DNA of 64,000 nucleotides from Pseudocercospora fijiensis CIRAD86. Its lineage: Eukaryota; Ascomycota; Dothideomycetes; Mycosphaerellales; Mycosphaerellaceae. The position numbers and the translations under genes were made by a program. The stretch lies in the NCBI RefSeq assembly GCF_000340215.1, contig NW_006921537.1:3908080-3972079 (forward strand). Direction: 5' to 3'. Below the pieces are notes generated by a model, which saw only the letters and a program-made list of their open reading frames with translations, had not been told where the DNA came from and did not search any database. Positions 12,181-23,274 of this stretch are shown here, one piece after another (position 1 is the first letter of the stretch; every line of letters starts with the position of its first letter).

Positions 12181-12288
12181 AGCATTCTCAGCATTCTCAG
12201 CATTTTCAGCATCCTCAGCATTCCCAGCAGTCTCAGCAGTCCCAGCATTATCAGCGTTCTCAGCATTCCCAGCATCCTCAGCATTGCA
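12181..12288 (+). repeat. 9-bp minisatellite, 12 units, consensus AGCATTCTC
   Basis: Twelve consecutive 9-mers starting at 12181 (AGCATTCTC, AGCATTTTC, AGCATCCTC, AGCATTCCC and variants). It lies 95-200 bp upstream of the secreted-protein start codon. The array is in frame with that gene and would read as SAF/SAS/SAV repeats, but the signal peptide begins at 12383, so it is more likely 5' UTR or promoter DNA. Confidence 0.9.
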
Positions 12289-12382
12289 TCGAACTCACAG
12301 CTCCATCGACACATCCCAGATCAACACCAGCATTTTGTACACACCCAAAAGCAGAACCAACCCAGCAACCCACCTCCTCAAA

Positions 12383-13168
12383 ATGCATCCCACCATCGCC
12401 CTTTTCCTCACTCTCCTCCCCCTATTTGGCGTAGAAGCCAAGACCTACCGTGCACCCAGCGGCACAAAATCCGGAGATCAGAAGACAACACCCAAATCCA
12501 GTTTACTGCAGATCAACAGGCTCGAAGCCGACACCGCGCCTAACACACAATGTTCCAATCGCGGCGATACCAGCAACGCCGGCAACGCCGCAGGTTGCAA
12601 CGACTGCGGAATTTCTACTTTCGTCGCGCTTTCAACGGATCCGAGCCAGAATGCTTTGGTCACCGATTGCCAGCAAATGATCGCAAACATCCAGGGCGAT
12701 CAGGAGTGGACTGTGAATGCGAATAATAGGGTCATAGTTTCTTACGGATCTTGTAAGTAAAAACCCACCCCGGCCGGGTTCATCGAAGTTCGTTCGTCTG
12801 ACTGACAATCAAACTCCACAGGCTTCTTCAACGCCGTAGCACCAAACGGCGGCCAAGCAAACATCGGCAACGGAGACGTGATCGATCTAGTCAACGACTC
12901 GATCGAAATGTTCGCGAAAAACGGCTACGTCAGTGTCAAAGGCGGATATTCTCAAACCGTGACTTCAGCGGGCACAATGCCTTGCGATAATGCTGAAGTC
13001 GCGGGCGCTCAACAGGTTCAAATCGATTGGACTCTCACCAGCACGCGTCCGGCTGGATCGGGTAGCGCTAGTGGCTACGGTGGTGGTGCTGGGAAAAGGG
13101 GTGACGCTGGGTACCCGGGCCAGATTACCAAGAGGGATGGGAAGAGCTATAAGGTTGTGAAGTGGTAG
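12383..13168 (+). CDS. Secreted Ecp2/Hce2-type effector-like protein (putative necrosis-inducing factor domain)
   Basis: Two exons, 12383-12752 and 12822-13168, joined across a 69-bp GTAAGT...CAG intron, give 238 residues. The start is chosen at MHPTIALFLTLLPLFGVEA, a clear signal peptide, although an in-frame ATG exists at 12044. The mature protein has six cysteines (contexts NTQC, AAGC, NDC, TDC, GSC, MPC). Its layout fits the Hce2 family: a Cys-rich start, DCQQMIANI, W then a short strand, YGSCFF spanning the splice junction, and NIGNGDVIDLVNDSIEMF followed by a last Cys. Hce2 proteins are homologues of a Cladosporium fulvum effector and occur in plant pathogens; some are thought to cause host cell death. 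A Gly/Ser-rich C-terminus contains KR pairs (GKRGDAG, TKRDGK) that could be Kex2-type sites. Family call by pattern only; confidence is moderate. Confidence 0.68.
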
Positions 13169-13513
13169 ATACTGGATGCGGCGTCTTGTTCATAGAGCCT
13201 AGAGCCGTGGCTGCTGGCCAGTGCAGCCCAGAATAAAAGGTTCTTACAACTTCTACTACGCCGCTCCGAAAAGAGCCCTGTGTTGATCTGAATAGTCCGT
13301 TCCCGGTCAGCTTCCGTATGTGCGCGATATCTGGGGCTTAGAGCAAAGACGACCGTCGCGGCCGCTTTGCAATTTCCGCCTGAGACTTTGGGAAACCCAA
13401 TTATTCGATTACTTCATTTGCTTGCTATACAATCCATTATCTCGTCACTCTTGAGCCGTGGCTGATCGCAGCAAACATGAAACGTACACTTACATACAAC
13501 TCCAACACGGCTT
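13169..13513. other. Convergent intergenic region
   Basis: About 345 bp between the stop codons of the convergent secreted-protein and acyl-CoA synthetase genes. It contains an AATAAA at about 13232 on the plus strand, a possible polyadenylation signal. No gene seen. Confidence 0.4.
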
Positions 13514-15568
13514 CTACAACTTGGCTTTGATCTTCGCACCATCGCCATTCGTGAAGTATTCCCTGGCCGCTTCTTTCGCTTTCCCAATGACGCTTGGATC
13601 TTCAATTGTGGCTGGGTACACAACGTCTTTGTCAAAGTCGCCATTCAAAGCGTTCTCGACAATCTCTTTCAGACAGCGACGCAAAGTCTTGCCAGAGCGA
13701 GTTTTTGGAATTACTCCGGGTGCGGCGATGAAGCCTCCTAAACTCGCGATAGGTCCAATGTGATGTCGCAACTTGTCGTTCAGATCTTTCAATAGACCGT
13801 CGGGTGGATTTTGGGTGGCGATGAAGGCGAAAGGTATGTGACCCTTCATGCTATCAGGCATGCCAACTACTGCTGCTTCGGTGATATCTGGGTGGGAGGA
13901 AATGGCCTGCTCGATGGCGCCGGTAGACAATCGGTGTGCAGCAACGTTGATCACGTCGTCTGCTCGAGACATGACATGCACATAACCATCAGCGTCGATC
14001 ATTCCAGCATCACCGGTATCAATCCATTGCCCGTCGAAGCGCTTGAGGTAGCTGCGATAGAACCTATCTTCCTCGCCCCATAGTGTGGTCAATCCAGTGG
14101 GTGAAAGTGGCATCGCAAGGACAATATTGCCCATACTTTCCTTGGGGAGCTCCTTGCCTTCGTCGTCAACGATTCTCACATCAAAGCCTGGTACTGGCTT
14201 GCCAGCACTTCCGGGCTTGATTGGAAGCGGTTTGTAATATTGTTGGTCGTTAAAATCGAGGGCAGTGCCAGGTAAAAGAGACAGCGATGTCATTGGCGAC
14301 CCCGACTCAGAAGACCACCAGTTGTCGATCACGGTCGCATTCTCAGCACAGTACTTGCCAACCAGCTCATCGTACATCGTCACGATTGCAGGTTCACTGC
14401 GCTCTCCAGCCAAGAACAAAGCTCGGAGATTTTTGAGACCGCCAGCTTCTCCGCGCTTTTTGAAGAACTTGCTCTCTGGGTCGTCTTTACGAATTGCTCG
14501 CAGTGCTGTCGGTGCGGTGAACATGGTGTTGACTTTGTTCTCTTCTAAAATCCTCCAAAAAGTGTCTGCAGACGGCGTTCCGACCGGCTTGCCTTCGAAC
14601 AGAATTGTCGTTGCACCCGCGAGCAGAGGTCCATAGACGATATAGCAATGCCCGACGACCCAACCAATGTCACTTGCCGTGAACAATGTATCGCCAGGAC
14701 CACAAATACCGAATACGTATCGTACTGTGAAGTTTAAGCCGACAGCGTGTCCTCCGACTTCTCGGACGACTCCCTTCGGCGACCCTGTTGTACCAGAAGT
14801 ATAAATGATGTAGAGAGAGTCGTTGCTCTTCACGGGTACATTCTCAGCGCGCACACCTCGATCTCGTGCTGACTTGACAACACGCTGCCAAGTACGCTCT
14901 CCGTCCAGTCTATTCGTCTCATTCCACCTATGCTCGTCTCTTTGCCAAATCAGGGTCTTCAGTGGTTTATGCTTCGATTGCTTGATAGCGCCTCGGACCA
15001 TTGGCTCATATGGGAGTGGACCTTTCGCACCTTCAATACCACAACTTGCTGTAAGGATAGCTTTCGGTCTTGAAGCGTCGATTCTCTGTGCCAAAGATGA
15101 TGCTGAAAAGCCGCCAAAGACTACGGCATGAATCGCGCCTAGTCGTGCAACTGCGAGCATCCCGATCAGGGCAGCCGGTATCATTGGCATGTAGATGATG
15201 ACGGTATCTCCCTTCCTCACGCCCTCTTCCCGCAATGCACCTGCCAATATGCTGATTTCTTCCTCAAGCTTCGCGTATGTGATGCTCTCTTTCTTGCCTG
15301 TGACAGGACTGTCCCACTTGATCGCAACATTGTTGCCATTTCCAGCCTCGACGTGTCGCGTAACGCAATTGTACGAGGTAGAGATTTCGCCGTCGGGAAA
15401 CCATTGCCAGCTTTGATGAGAAACGCCATCTTTGAGCTTTCTAGTCGTACGCTTGAATGCCGTCGTGGGTTTCTTGTTCCATACTACTTGATCTGCTTGG
15501 TGCATCCAGAACTTCTCCGGGTCTCTTTGGTGAGCATTCCACGCTTCATCTTGCTTGTGAAGCGACAT
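13514..15568 (-). CDS. Short-chain acyl-CoA synthetase (propionyl/acetyl-CoA synthetase, ACSS3/PrpE-like), probably peroxisomal
   Basis: Intronless ORF of 684 residues of the AMP-forming ANL superfamily. The ACAS N-terminal domain is followed by the AMP/phosphate loop YTSGTTGSPKG (residues about 256-266), the WWSSESGSPM motif, the hinge region IDTGDAGMIDADGYVHVMSRADD and the C-terminal PKTRSGKTLRR with the catalytic lysine. The length and NVAIKWDSP/KKESITYAKL start fit enzymes that make propionyl-CoA or acetyl-CoA from the acid, ATP and CoA. Propionate is the better guess from overall resemblance to ACSS3/PrpE, not from a diagnostic residue. The protein ends in AKL, which matches the PTS1 consensus [SAC][KRH][LM] and suggests peroxisomal import. 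The start at 15568 is the first Met before the conserved N-terminal domain. Confidence 0.87.
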   Translation of the reverse strand: MSLHKQDEAWNAHQRDPEKFWMHQADQVVWNKKPTTAFKRTTRKLKDGVSHQSWQWFPDGEISTSYNCVTRHVEAGNGNNVAIKWDSPVTGKKESITYAKLEEEISILAGALREEGVRKGDTVIIYMPMIPAALIGMLAVARLGAIHAVVFGGFSASSLAQRIDASRPKAILTASCGIEGAKGPLPYEPMVRGAIKQSKHKPLKTLIWQRDEHRWNETNRLDGERTWQRVVKSARDRGVRAENVPVKSNDSLYIIYTSGTTGSPKGVVREVGGHAVGLNFTVRYVFGICGPGDTLFTASDIGWVVGHCYIVYGPLLAGATTILFEGKPVGTPSADTFWRILEENKVNTMFTAPTALRAIRKDDPESKFFKKRGEAGGLKNLRALFLAGERSEPAIVTMYDELVGKYCAENATVIDNWWSSESGSPMTSLSLLPGTALDFNDQQYYKPLPIKPGSAGKPVPGFDVRIVDDEGKELPKESMGNIVLAMPLSPTGLTTLWGEEDRFYRSYLKRFDGQWIDTGDAGMIDADGYVHVMSRADDVINVAAHRLSTGAIEQAISSHPDITEAAVVGMPDSMKGHIPFAFIATQNPPDGLLKDLNDKLRHHIGPIASLGGFIAAPGVIPKTRSGKTLRRCLKEIVENALNGDFDKDVVYPATIEDPSVIGKAKEAAREYFTNGDGAKIKAKL

Positions 15569-16142
15569 GGTGTCTTAAAGTGTATATTCGAGAGGTGAGT
15601 GAGTAACGGAGCAACCTAAAGAAACGATACTTACCTTTCCATGCAGCACTCACATGGCTGGAGAGCTGGATCCATCCTCGCTTCGGCAACCTTACGTTGA
15701 ACCGTCGGCCAAACGGATTGTCGTCGCGCTTTGACCAAGGAGGAGCGGGTATCGCGGGTATCCCCATTGCCCCAGAAAAGTCAATCTCGAAACGGCTAAA
15801 GCCGCGAGGTAAGCAGAGAAGGGTGGGAGAAGGGTCGAAGGGAGAACTTCCACAGTACATGTCTCTTACATTCGTGTTTAGAAGAGCCAGCTACACAGCA
15901 TGACTTCAACCGGAATTCCAAGAGTCTATGCCTGCTAGACCGTGCAGTGACCCAAGACGTCTGAGCCGCCGAGAAACACTTTCCAGCGTCCAATCGACAA
16001 ATTAAAGCGAAGTATATGGCGAGACTCGACGAGAGGGAAAAAAAATAGTATCGCAAAGTATCACTCCAAGCTACAGAACTATACACAACTCTCACGCCGC
16101 AATAAATCACAAATCACAACACAAACCCTCTACCCTCCTCTA
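15569..16142. other. Intergenic region upstream of the acyl-CoA synthetase
   Basis: About 570 bp between two minus-strand genes. It should hold the synthetase promoter and 5' UTR and the 3' UTR of the catalase-like gene. The short ORFs here have no family resemblance. Confidence 0.45.
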
Positions 16143-17345
16143 CTACGCAACATGGATATCTTCCGAACAAGTCACCTTCTGCCCCGCCTCCGGATTAATA
16201 AATTGATAAATCGCAGGAATCGGCGCTGGAACCTCCATCAAGCTGGAAGGCTCAATATAATCCTTAAAACCATTGACCCGCGTTCGAAGCTTCCTGCTCT
16301 CAGCATACACGACTCTCCGCATACGGTTGGTGCTGCCGAGAGGTTGGTGGACTTTCAAACCGTGCCAGCCGTTGCAAGTGATTCGGTCATCCCACCAGAC
16401 GCGGAACTCGGGGAGCCAGGAATCTTGTGGATCGAATTCGAGGGTTCCGAGTTCCTCGAATGGGTACTTCTTCTCGTCCCAGAGGACACCGATGTCGTCT
16501 ACGGGCTGTTCGTCGAGGTTTTGTAGCATTTGAGCGCAAAAGGAGTAGGTGACTTTATGCTTTTGGTGAAAAGCGCGGTTGTGCTGAGAGATGATGTTGA
16601 TTGCTGCGTCGTCTGGGATACGCTCATCGACGAGCTTCAACTGCTCCTCGCCCTTGGGGAAGACGCCGTACTTGGCAACGAAGTCGCCGTGGCGGTATGC
16701 AGACTGAGACCATTCGTTCATAGCGACCATGTACTGCTGTGGAAGGTTCCCTGGCATGCAAGCGACTTCAGCATCCTTTCGCGTGCCTAGGTATTTGGCG
16801 AAATCTGGTATGTTATTCCAATTCTTCTCCAGAGAGTCTGCGATCTCGTAAGTCGCGACAGGGGTTCGCAGCTCCAGCACGGGGTAGTTGTTCATGGTGA
16901 AGTCCTGGGTCTTCTTGTCCTCGCCCCATAGTTTCTCTCCCTCAACGCCGAATACCTTGATGCCGATACCTCGTGGAGCTGGGACTGGATCCGGCACGAG
17001 CTTTGGTGTGAGCGAGGAGTATCGCATGATGCAGTCGTAGGTTCCTGGCTTGGCAAACATGCCCTGGGCGAGGTGTGGCGGGAGATTATCGTTGACAACG
17101 AACTTGCCGATCACGCACTGAGCACATCGTCAGTCCAAAGTCCAACCAGATACAATCGAATAAGAACATACACCTTGAGTCTTCAAGTGAGTTCCTCGCA
17201 GGCAATGGTGATGCTCGTTGAAGTTCATCATCTGCATTCGCTTGAACTGCTCAGAGACCTCCCAGATCTTCTCCTTCTCGCCCGGCTGAATGACCTCGAC
17301 GCCTGGAGCGTCCCATTTGATGTAATTCTCGCCGGTGCTACCCAT
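16143..17345 (-). CDS. Small catalase-fold heme protein (catalase-related)
   Basis: Two exons on the minus strand, 17345-17172 and 17117-16143, separated by a 54-bp GTATGT...CAG intron, give 382 residues. Recognisable catalase-core features are HHHCLRGTHLKTQG with the candidate distal His, a downstream GKFVVNDNLPPHLAQGMF, RYSSLTPK, the GIGIKVFGVEG strand, DFTMNNYPVLELRTP (Asn region), and near the C-terminus RRVVYAESRKLRTR, which may hold the proximal Tyr. It is much shorter than true monofunctional catalases (about 500 residues or more) and lacks their C-terminal extensions, so it may be a peroxidase-like or fatty-acid-peroxide enzyme of the same fold. No signal peptide and no clear PTS1 (ends DIHVA). 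Confidence 0.8.
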
Positions 17346-18167
17346 CTTGCTTCTGTCAGGAAGGAACGCCGTGTTGTCGTCGTCGTCGTAGGAGCTTCGT
17401 TGCTCTCTTCTATTCTAGTTGATAATGTACCCTGTCCAATGTAACCACACGTGAATGGAGAGATGCAGGTAACGAGATCTTTCAGCGGCGGTCTACACCT
17501 ACTATTAGATGTTTCTGTGTCCTTACCATGACCAGAGTCTACCCCATTCGACAGCTAAAGCTCCATCTTGCCGGACAGCGCCTCGACCTGTCTCGAGCAA
17601 TGATCTGCTTAAAGACCAGACGACATTGCGAGGAGAGTGGCTGCGGGGTGCATGGTGGGGTCTAGAACGACCATTCGCGCCTCCATAATTGGCCTCTGAT
17701 TCCATCTGGCGATGCGTACCTGACGCCAGAATTTGGAATAGATCTAAGACGTGCATATTATGACCTTGTCGACTTCTACTTTGAAGCACGTACCAGCGAG
17801 GATGTACCTTGACTAGAGCTTGGGACGCTCTCGATGAAGATGCGGCTCGAGAGATCGACATCGTGAGGCAATGAAGGAGAAGGAGGAGTGGAGGATTAGA
17901 GTTAACAGATTGGCCACTGCGTCACCTGTGGTTTGAAGCACTCTGTGCGCACTTCTCATACTGACACTTTGTCTCCCAGCCCAGCCTCCTCTTACCAACG
18001 CATACTTTGTTTTACGGGAGCCTTCTTCTGTACATAATCTACTCTGCTTCGTGCTTCAACAGGTCCATTTTGCCATCTCTGACCCAAAAATACACGTTCT
18101 TGCCAATGGCATCAATTCGCCTGAATTTTCATACAACGCCTCGCTAATCCCCGCACCAATGATGTCC
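17346..18167. other. Intergenic region without a supported gene
   Basis: About 820 bp of normal composition. ORFs at 17523-17861 and 17813-17998 (minus) resemble nothing and lack family features. It should include the promoter of the catalase-like gene and the 3' end of the VAC14 transcript. Confidence 0.4.
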
Positions 18168-18548
18168 TCACGAATCCAACAAATGATCAAAACTAGGCCG
18201 TGGAGGCAAGGACTCGCCAGCACATGCCGAATCATGCCTTCCCTCATCATACTCATCATACGCTTTCCGGAACTTCTCCCTTGCTTCACTCGGCGATTCC
18301 GGCGGTGTAGCGTAGTATAGACCGTCATTATCTGCGTGGTCGATCCCATGTGACTCCGGAGACTTCTGATCACTCTCGTGAGATTTGTTGCTGCTCCCGG
18401 CTCGAGACTGATCGCCTCCTTGGAGAATCCCGCTGCTGCTGACCGAGGGCTCGGCGCTCGCCGCGAGCCTGTCACTATAGCCCTCACCTGGACCTTCAGA
18501 GGTGTAATCCAATACAAAAGAGGGTGAACCGTCGAGGTCTGGGGAGTT
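18168..18548 (-). other. In-frame open extension directly after the VAC14 stop codon
   Basis: The VAC14 frame ends GGC AAG AAG TAG (stop at 18549-18551) and then stays open in the same frame for 126 codons (NSPDLDGSPSFVLD ... SFDHLLDS) to the next stop at 18168. The extension is rich in Ser, Glu and Asp and includes a helical-looking segment (PSEAREKFRKAYDEYDEG). It could be 3' UTR open by chance, a readthrough extension, a separate small gene, or the true C-terminus if the TAG is a recent mutation or is removed by splicing. I see no good intron around the TAG. Confidence 0.35.
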
Positions 18549-21500
18549 CTACTTCTTGCCCTTCGTGCCAGCCCTAGTGGCGAAACGGCCTAGGTTGCTG
18601 AGACTGCTCTTGCCTTTCTGGTGTTGACCGAGCGGATTCTGAGGCAGTTGTCGCTGCGATGCGCTCTGGCCTAAAAGCAAGTGGTCAAGGGTCAGCGAAG
18701 GTCTTTGAATGCGGACGAAGGCGTGTGAGCGCGCCGAGATGGGATTGTCATGTGTGATGCCATAGCCCCAGCCGTCTTGGCTCAACGTGATTGAAGATAC
18801 TTACTTCGCTCTGGCCGCGGCGGCGGACCCATCGATATCGGCTTCTTCTCCGGGATCTGTTGAGGCGTGTCGTCGAGTCCGTGCTGGCTAATGAGCTGTC
18901 GTTGCTGATTGCGTCGAATCTTCTCCTGCGTGGCCTTGAATCGGTCTAAGAGCTCATTCCACCTGATACCGCCGTCTTCACGGCTCTTTAGTCGATTCTG
19001 TCGTTCGGCGAACGAGCCTATTTGCAAGTCAGTCGATGTCAAGTAACTCATTTAACCAGAACTTGTCTCCAAAAAAAACCAGGCACTCACCAACACTGCC
19101 TGGCGTCGTGGCGCCTTGGCCTGGGGGTCGAATGTGGAGGTAGCCAATCGCAGAGACACTGTTGAGGCGATTCTTCAGCGCAGCGAAAGCCGAGCTTTGT
19201 GGTAGAAGCATCAGTAGACCGTAGAGGCATTTATACAGATGTGGATGCCGCTCTGGTTCAAGCAATTGCATGCGCAAGTAGGTGAAGACAGGCGACTCCA
19301 GCAATTGAACCAGTTTGTCGATTTGAATGAGCATATTGACAGTCATCTCAATCTCGCTGAACACTTTCAGTAGTTCGTATGCCTGTTCGTAGGCTTGCGC
19401 GAGCAGACAGAGCGAGAAGGTTGCAACCGCGTTCACACACCATGCCTTGAAAAGGACCGTGAAGAAGGTTTGGCCGTCTCGGTTATCAAGATTTCGCAGT
19501 CGTTTGCGCAGATCCACGAGCTCGGGCGCCGTGATGAGGTTGTTGTTGAGGTTCTGTACCATGATCGCGGCGAACTCAATGTCGTCCTCTTCCTTCTCCA
19601 GGCAGTCGGCCATGGTACGATATATACGCTCGGCAGATAATGAGAGACATAGATTTCGAATAATGAGGTTACCTCGCGATTCAAGAAGCCGTCGGTCTGT
19701 CGAGAAGAGCTTGATCAGGTTGACCATGAATGATGTGAAATAGCTTTCATCGCTGCTCTTACTGATCTGAGACAGGAGCAGCAGATCTCTTGTGACGACA
19801 GCCTCAGCCGGATCGCTGAGGGTCTTGAGCAGAGCTGGGAAGGTCGCGTCTTGTATGGCCAGGATTTTGCGCGGCGACTTGCGATGCAGCATGATCAACC
19901 AAGCCAGCGCTGCTACTCTGGTCGCCTCATTTTCGTGCAGAAATTGCAAAGTCAAAGCGTTGACCGCAGCTTCATAGTCCAAGTCGTCGTGCGGCGACTC
20001 TGCCCTCTCGCTCTCCTGGACGGCAGGCTCCGGCGTTGCGACTTGTGGTGATCGTGATTCGGGAACTTCTGGACTTGGTGCTTTGCGGGCGGCTTTTGGA
20101 GCTCCCAATGATTCTCGCTTTTCGCCATTTCCATCTATCTTGAGAGGTCGGAGGGAAGGAATGCCAGAGGATGCATTGGCCGCGGTTGGAGGTGCTGACG
20201 ATACTTGCGCGGAGCTCACTGCCTGGTGTGATTCTGGTCCTCCACCCTGCTGCCGGGCGTGGTCTTCTGGCAAGGACATGATGTATCTTATAAGCAGCTC
20301 ATTTACACCCTTCGCGGCAGACTTGACGTGTTCCTTGTCGTGACTCAGTGCTGGCAGCAGTTCTTGAAGGAGCTGTGGTGTGAACGACAAAATATTCTCC
20401 GGGCAGATATCCAAGAAAACTTCGATCCATTTCAGGCAGGTGACCTTGACCCCCTCTTCACGCGAGGACGCCAGGTTCTCAACCAGAATGTGTAGGATAC
20501 TTGAGTAGTCGATCGTGACATCTTGACCGGGTATCCACTCGTCTTCCATCGGTCCTTCCTGATTCTCCTCATCTTCAGCTGCTGTGAAAGAAGAGGTCAC
20601 ACTACGAATCTCTTCGCCATCGGTTGCGTCCTGCTGCGCTGGCTCTGGAGCGTCCATTTGACCATTCTCACGGCTTTCGCGACTTTCCGCGAAGTCGGGC
20701 TCCAGCTCAGCAGGCTCGTGTGACTGGATCACGCTATCCGTATCGCTGTCTTTGTTCAGAGTCTCGTCTTTGCTCTTTCTGCTCTCAGCTATACCTTTCT
20801 TCACAGCTGCGATCTTCTTGATCTCGACCAGAAAGCGATCCAGGGCTGTTTTGGTGGTTGTGTGAACATCCTCATTGCTGTCGCCCAGGAAGCGGAGCAG
20901 GCCACCAAGAAAGCTGGGTAGATAGGCGACCATTTCGAGGTCTGGTATTTGATCTAGTAATGTGATCCATGACACGAGAAATGTGCGCGCGAAGGGATTC
21001 TGTACATTGATTCGTTCTCTTAGCAATGGGATAAATTTGGGCAGACTGAATGCCGTTGGGATTTCCATGCTCTGGTCCGGCGTGTTCTCTCCTGACGCGA
21101 TTGCCGCTTCAGGCACGACAATTGATGCGTACGTCGCTGCTGATTCAGACACGATGTCCTTGATGAGCCTATCTAGCAATTCGGCACCGTTCTTGACAGA
21201 GAGCTCCGTGTCGGCGGCCAGCTTGCTGAGAGCGTCAAAGACATCATTAAAGTATACCAAGATCTCGCCCTTGGCCACCTTGGCGATGTTGTACATGCTC
21301 TCGCAGGCATAGTATCGCACTCGTGCATCTTGGTCGGAGAAGCAGGCAAGCACGGGAGGCACGATGTCTTTCAGATAACGTGCCACTTCCTGTCGGTCTC
21401 GTTAGGCCGTTTGGCGTTCAGAGTCTTCCTACGACATGCTTACAGATCCCAAGGCTATTGCGGCGGCAGCCAGTCCTATGAGCCCACCATTACGTGCGTG

Positions 21501-21951
21501 GGGCTGGTGAACGGCATAGGCGTAGTCGTGACACAGCTGCCATACAATCTTCTCGATGCGGGTGTGATTGTGGTCGGCGAGGGCGTTGCGGATGACGGAC
21601 TCTAGTCTGTTGCATGCCTGTGTCAGAACATTTCTGCTGTGGACGGCGGGAATGACGACGTCGAAGTCGTCGATGTAGGGACAGTGGGGAGAGTGCGGGA
21701 CGACGGAGCTCTGGGCGGGCTTGAAGAAGCTCATGGCACGTCTGGTGGTGTAGCTGGTGAGGAAGATGGGATAGAGCGGGTACAAAGCTGGACGCATTGC
21801 CGTGCATGGTTGATGAGGTCGAGCCGCGCAGCGCAACGGAAGGGTGCTCATGTAGTATGTCATGCAAGGCGGCAGGGTCTTACTCTAATGCGCCGGCCTT
21901 TCTCTTGTCATAGAACTTGTCCGACAAGCGGGCCTGGGTAGAATGATCCAT
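18549..21951 (-). CDS. VAC14: VAC14, scaffold of the PtdIns(3,5)P2-regulatory (Fab1-Vac14-Fig4) complex
   Basis: Five exons on the minus strand: 21951-21884, 21606-21444, 21389-19091, 19017-18805 and 18670-18549, summing to 2865 nt (954 residues) with every phase matching. The start MDHSTQARLSDKFYDKRK, then ALELESVI, HQPHARNGGLIGLAAAAIAL and PVLACFSDQDARVRYYACES, are strongly conserved VAC14 signatures. HEAT-repeat helices fill the N-terminal two thirds. The C-terminal Vac14/Fig4-binding domain is visible as LAWLIMLHRKSPRKIL, LLKTLSDPAEAVV, RLLESRGNLIIRNLCL and SAIGYLHIRPPG. The low-complexity acidic region at mid-protein is usual for fungi. Vac14 bridges the Fab1 lipid kinase and Fig4 phosphatase on the vacuole/endolysosome membrane. 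The second acceptor (CAACAG before CTA GAG) was chosen because it restores ALELE; the nearer ACACAG would shift the frame. It diverges from RPB5 across a 531-bp promoter region. Confidence 0.92.
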
Positions 21952-22482
21952 AGTGCGGCTCGCGGTAAGGCAAAGAGGAGGCCGTCGCGCGTGTACAGCT
22001 CCCACCCAAGCTTTGCTGCTCCCTAGCCGAGCCTGGCCTAGCGATGTCGATAGCGATGCTGTAGCACTCTGGCCGCCGTCGTCGTTGGGTCGCACCCGTC
22101 ACGTCCACCGTCCCTCATTGGTGATCTCATTCGCCTGCAACCTTAATCGCTGGACCGGCCCTCTGCATGGCCTGCGCCTGCTGGGTAGCAGTCAGAGTGT
22201 CCTTGGGGAGGAAGGAAGTGCTCGTGGATCGGGAAGGCGTTTGCTGTCTTGTGAGAGTGCAGCAGCAGGAGCAGCAGCAGTAGGCAGGCGCAGGCGCAGG
22301 CGCAGGCGCGAGCTCCCAAGTGACGTGACGACGATCCCTCGGCATCACTTGCCGAATGGGACTAGCCGGATTCGGATGTGCGAAGAACTTAGAACCACAA
22401 AGTCCAGAGTCGCAAGCCATCTCTCTCTCCATAGCCCGTCACCCTCACCCTCACACAACGTGCTCACGCAACCCCCGCCGCC
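21952..22482. promoter_or_regulatory. Bidirectional promoter region between VAC14 and RPB5
   Basis: 531 bp between divergent start codons. It contains CAG/GCAGGC simple repeats at about 22258-22310 (consecutive GCAGGC units around 22284-22308) and an ATTGG (inverted CCAAT) at about 22115. No clear TATA box. Short ORFs crossing it are low-complexity. Confidence 0.5.
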
Positions 22483-23274
22483 ATGTCTGACGAGAACAGC
22501 CGTGAGCTGTATGTCTTCGTCCAACTACCCTACGTTGCGCATCCCGCTGACGGAAGACAGATCGCGACTTTGGCGCGTGCTGCGAACCACCAAACAGATG
22601 TGTTCCGATCGAGTATGCGCAAACACCTTCTCCCACCATGCGCCGCTTCGTACTGACTCCCGAAATAGGGTTACGAGCTGACCGATGAAGAATGCAACAT
22701 TTCTCTCGAAGAATTCCGCCAGCAATACGCAGACGAGTCCGGCGCACCCTCGCGAGTCAAGATGGCCTTTACAGCTCGACCTTCTGACGCCATGATCAAA
22801 AAGTACACGCCCATCCAGCGACCGGGGCAAGACGAGAAACCGCCCGAGATTGGTACTATCCACGTCGAGTTCTCCAACGACGCAAGCATCGGCATCAAGC
22901 AACTGAAGCAATTTGCATCAAATCTGGCAGACAAGAATTACTACACTGGAATCTACGTATCGCAAGTGCAACCAACTTCTGCTGCCCTCAAAATCATCCC
23001 GTCTGTCCATCCGCTTATTATGGAAATTTTCAAAGAGGATGATCTGCTGGTCAATATCAGCCGGCACGAGCTGGTGCCTAAGCACATTCTCCTGAGCCAA
23101 GAGGAGAAGCGCGGGCTACTTGAGCGATACCGCCTGAAGGAAACGCAGTTGCCGCGTATCAGAATCGACGACCCCATGGCACGCTATCTCGGTCTGCGCC
23201 GCGCACAGGTCGTCAAGATCATTCGGAAATCAGAAACCGCTGGTCGATATGCGAGCTACAGGTGGGCGATTTGA
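22483..23274 (+). CDS. RPB5: RNA polymerase I/II/III shared subunit RPABC1 (Rpb5)
   Basis: Three exons, 22483-22508, 22561-22612 and 22669-23274 (GTATGT/CAG and GTATGC/TAG introns), sum to 684 nt, 227 residues, close to the yeast length of 215. The N-terminal jaw domain starts MSDENSRELSRLWRVLRTTK and continues through GYELTDEECNISLEEFR. The C-terminal assembly domain holds HELVPKHILLSQEEK and DPMARYLGLRRAQVVKIIR, ending ETAGRYASYRWAI; these are near-invariant in eukaryotic Rpb5. The subunit sits in all three nuclear RNA polymerases and contacts downstream DNA. The first exon is only 26 nt and is placed by the conserved start and an exact phase match. Confidence 0.95.

Noticed and set aside
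12044..12382. N-terminal extension of the secreted protein from the ATG at 12044.
   Set aside because: It would place low-complexity minisatellite sequence before a perfect signal peptide beginning at 12383.
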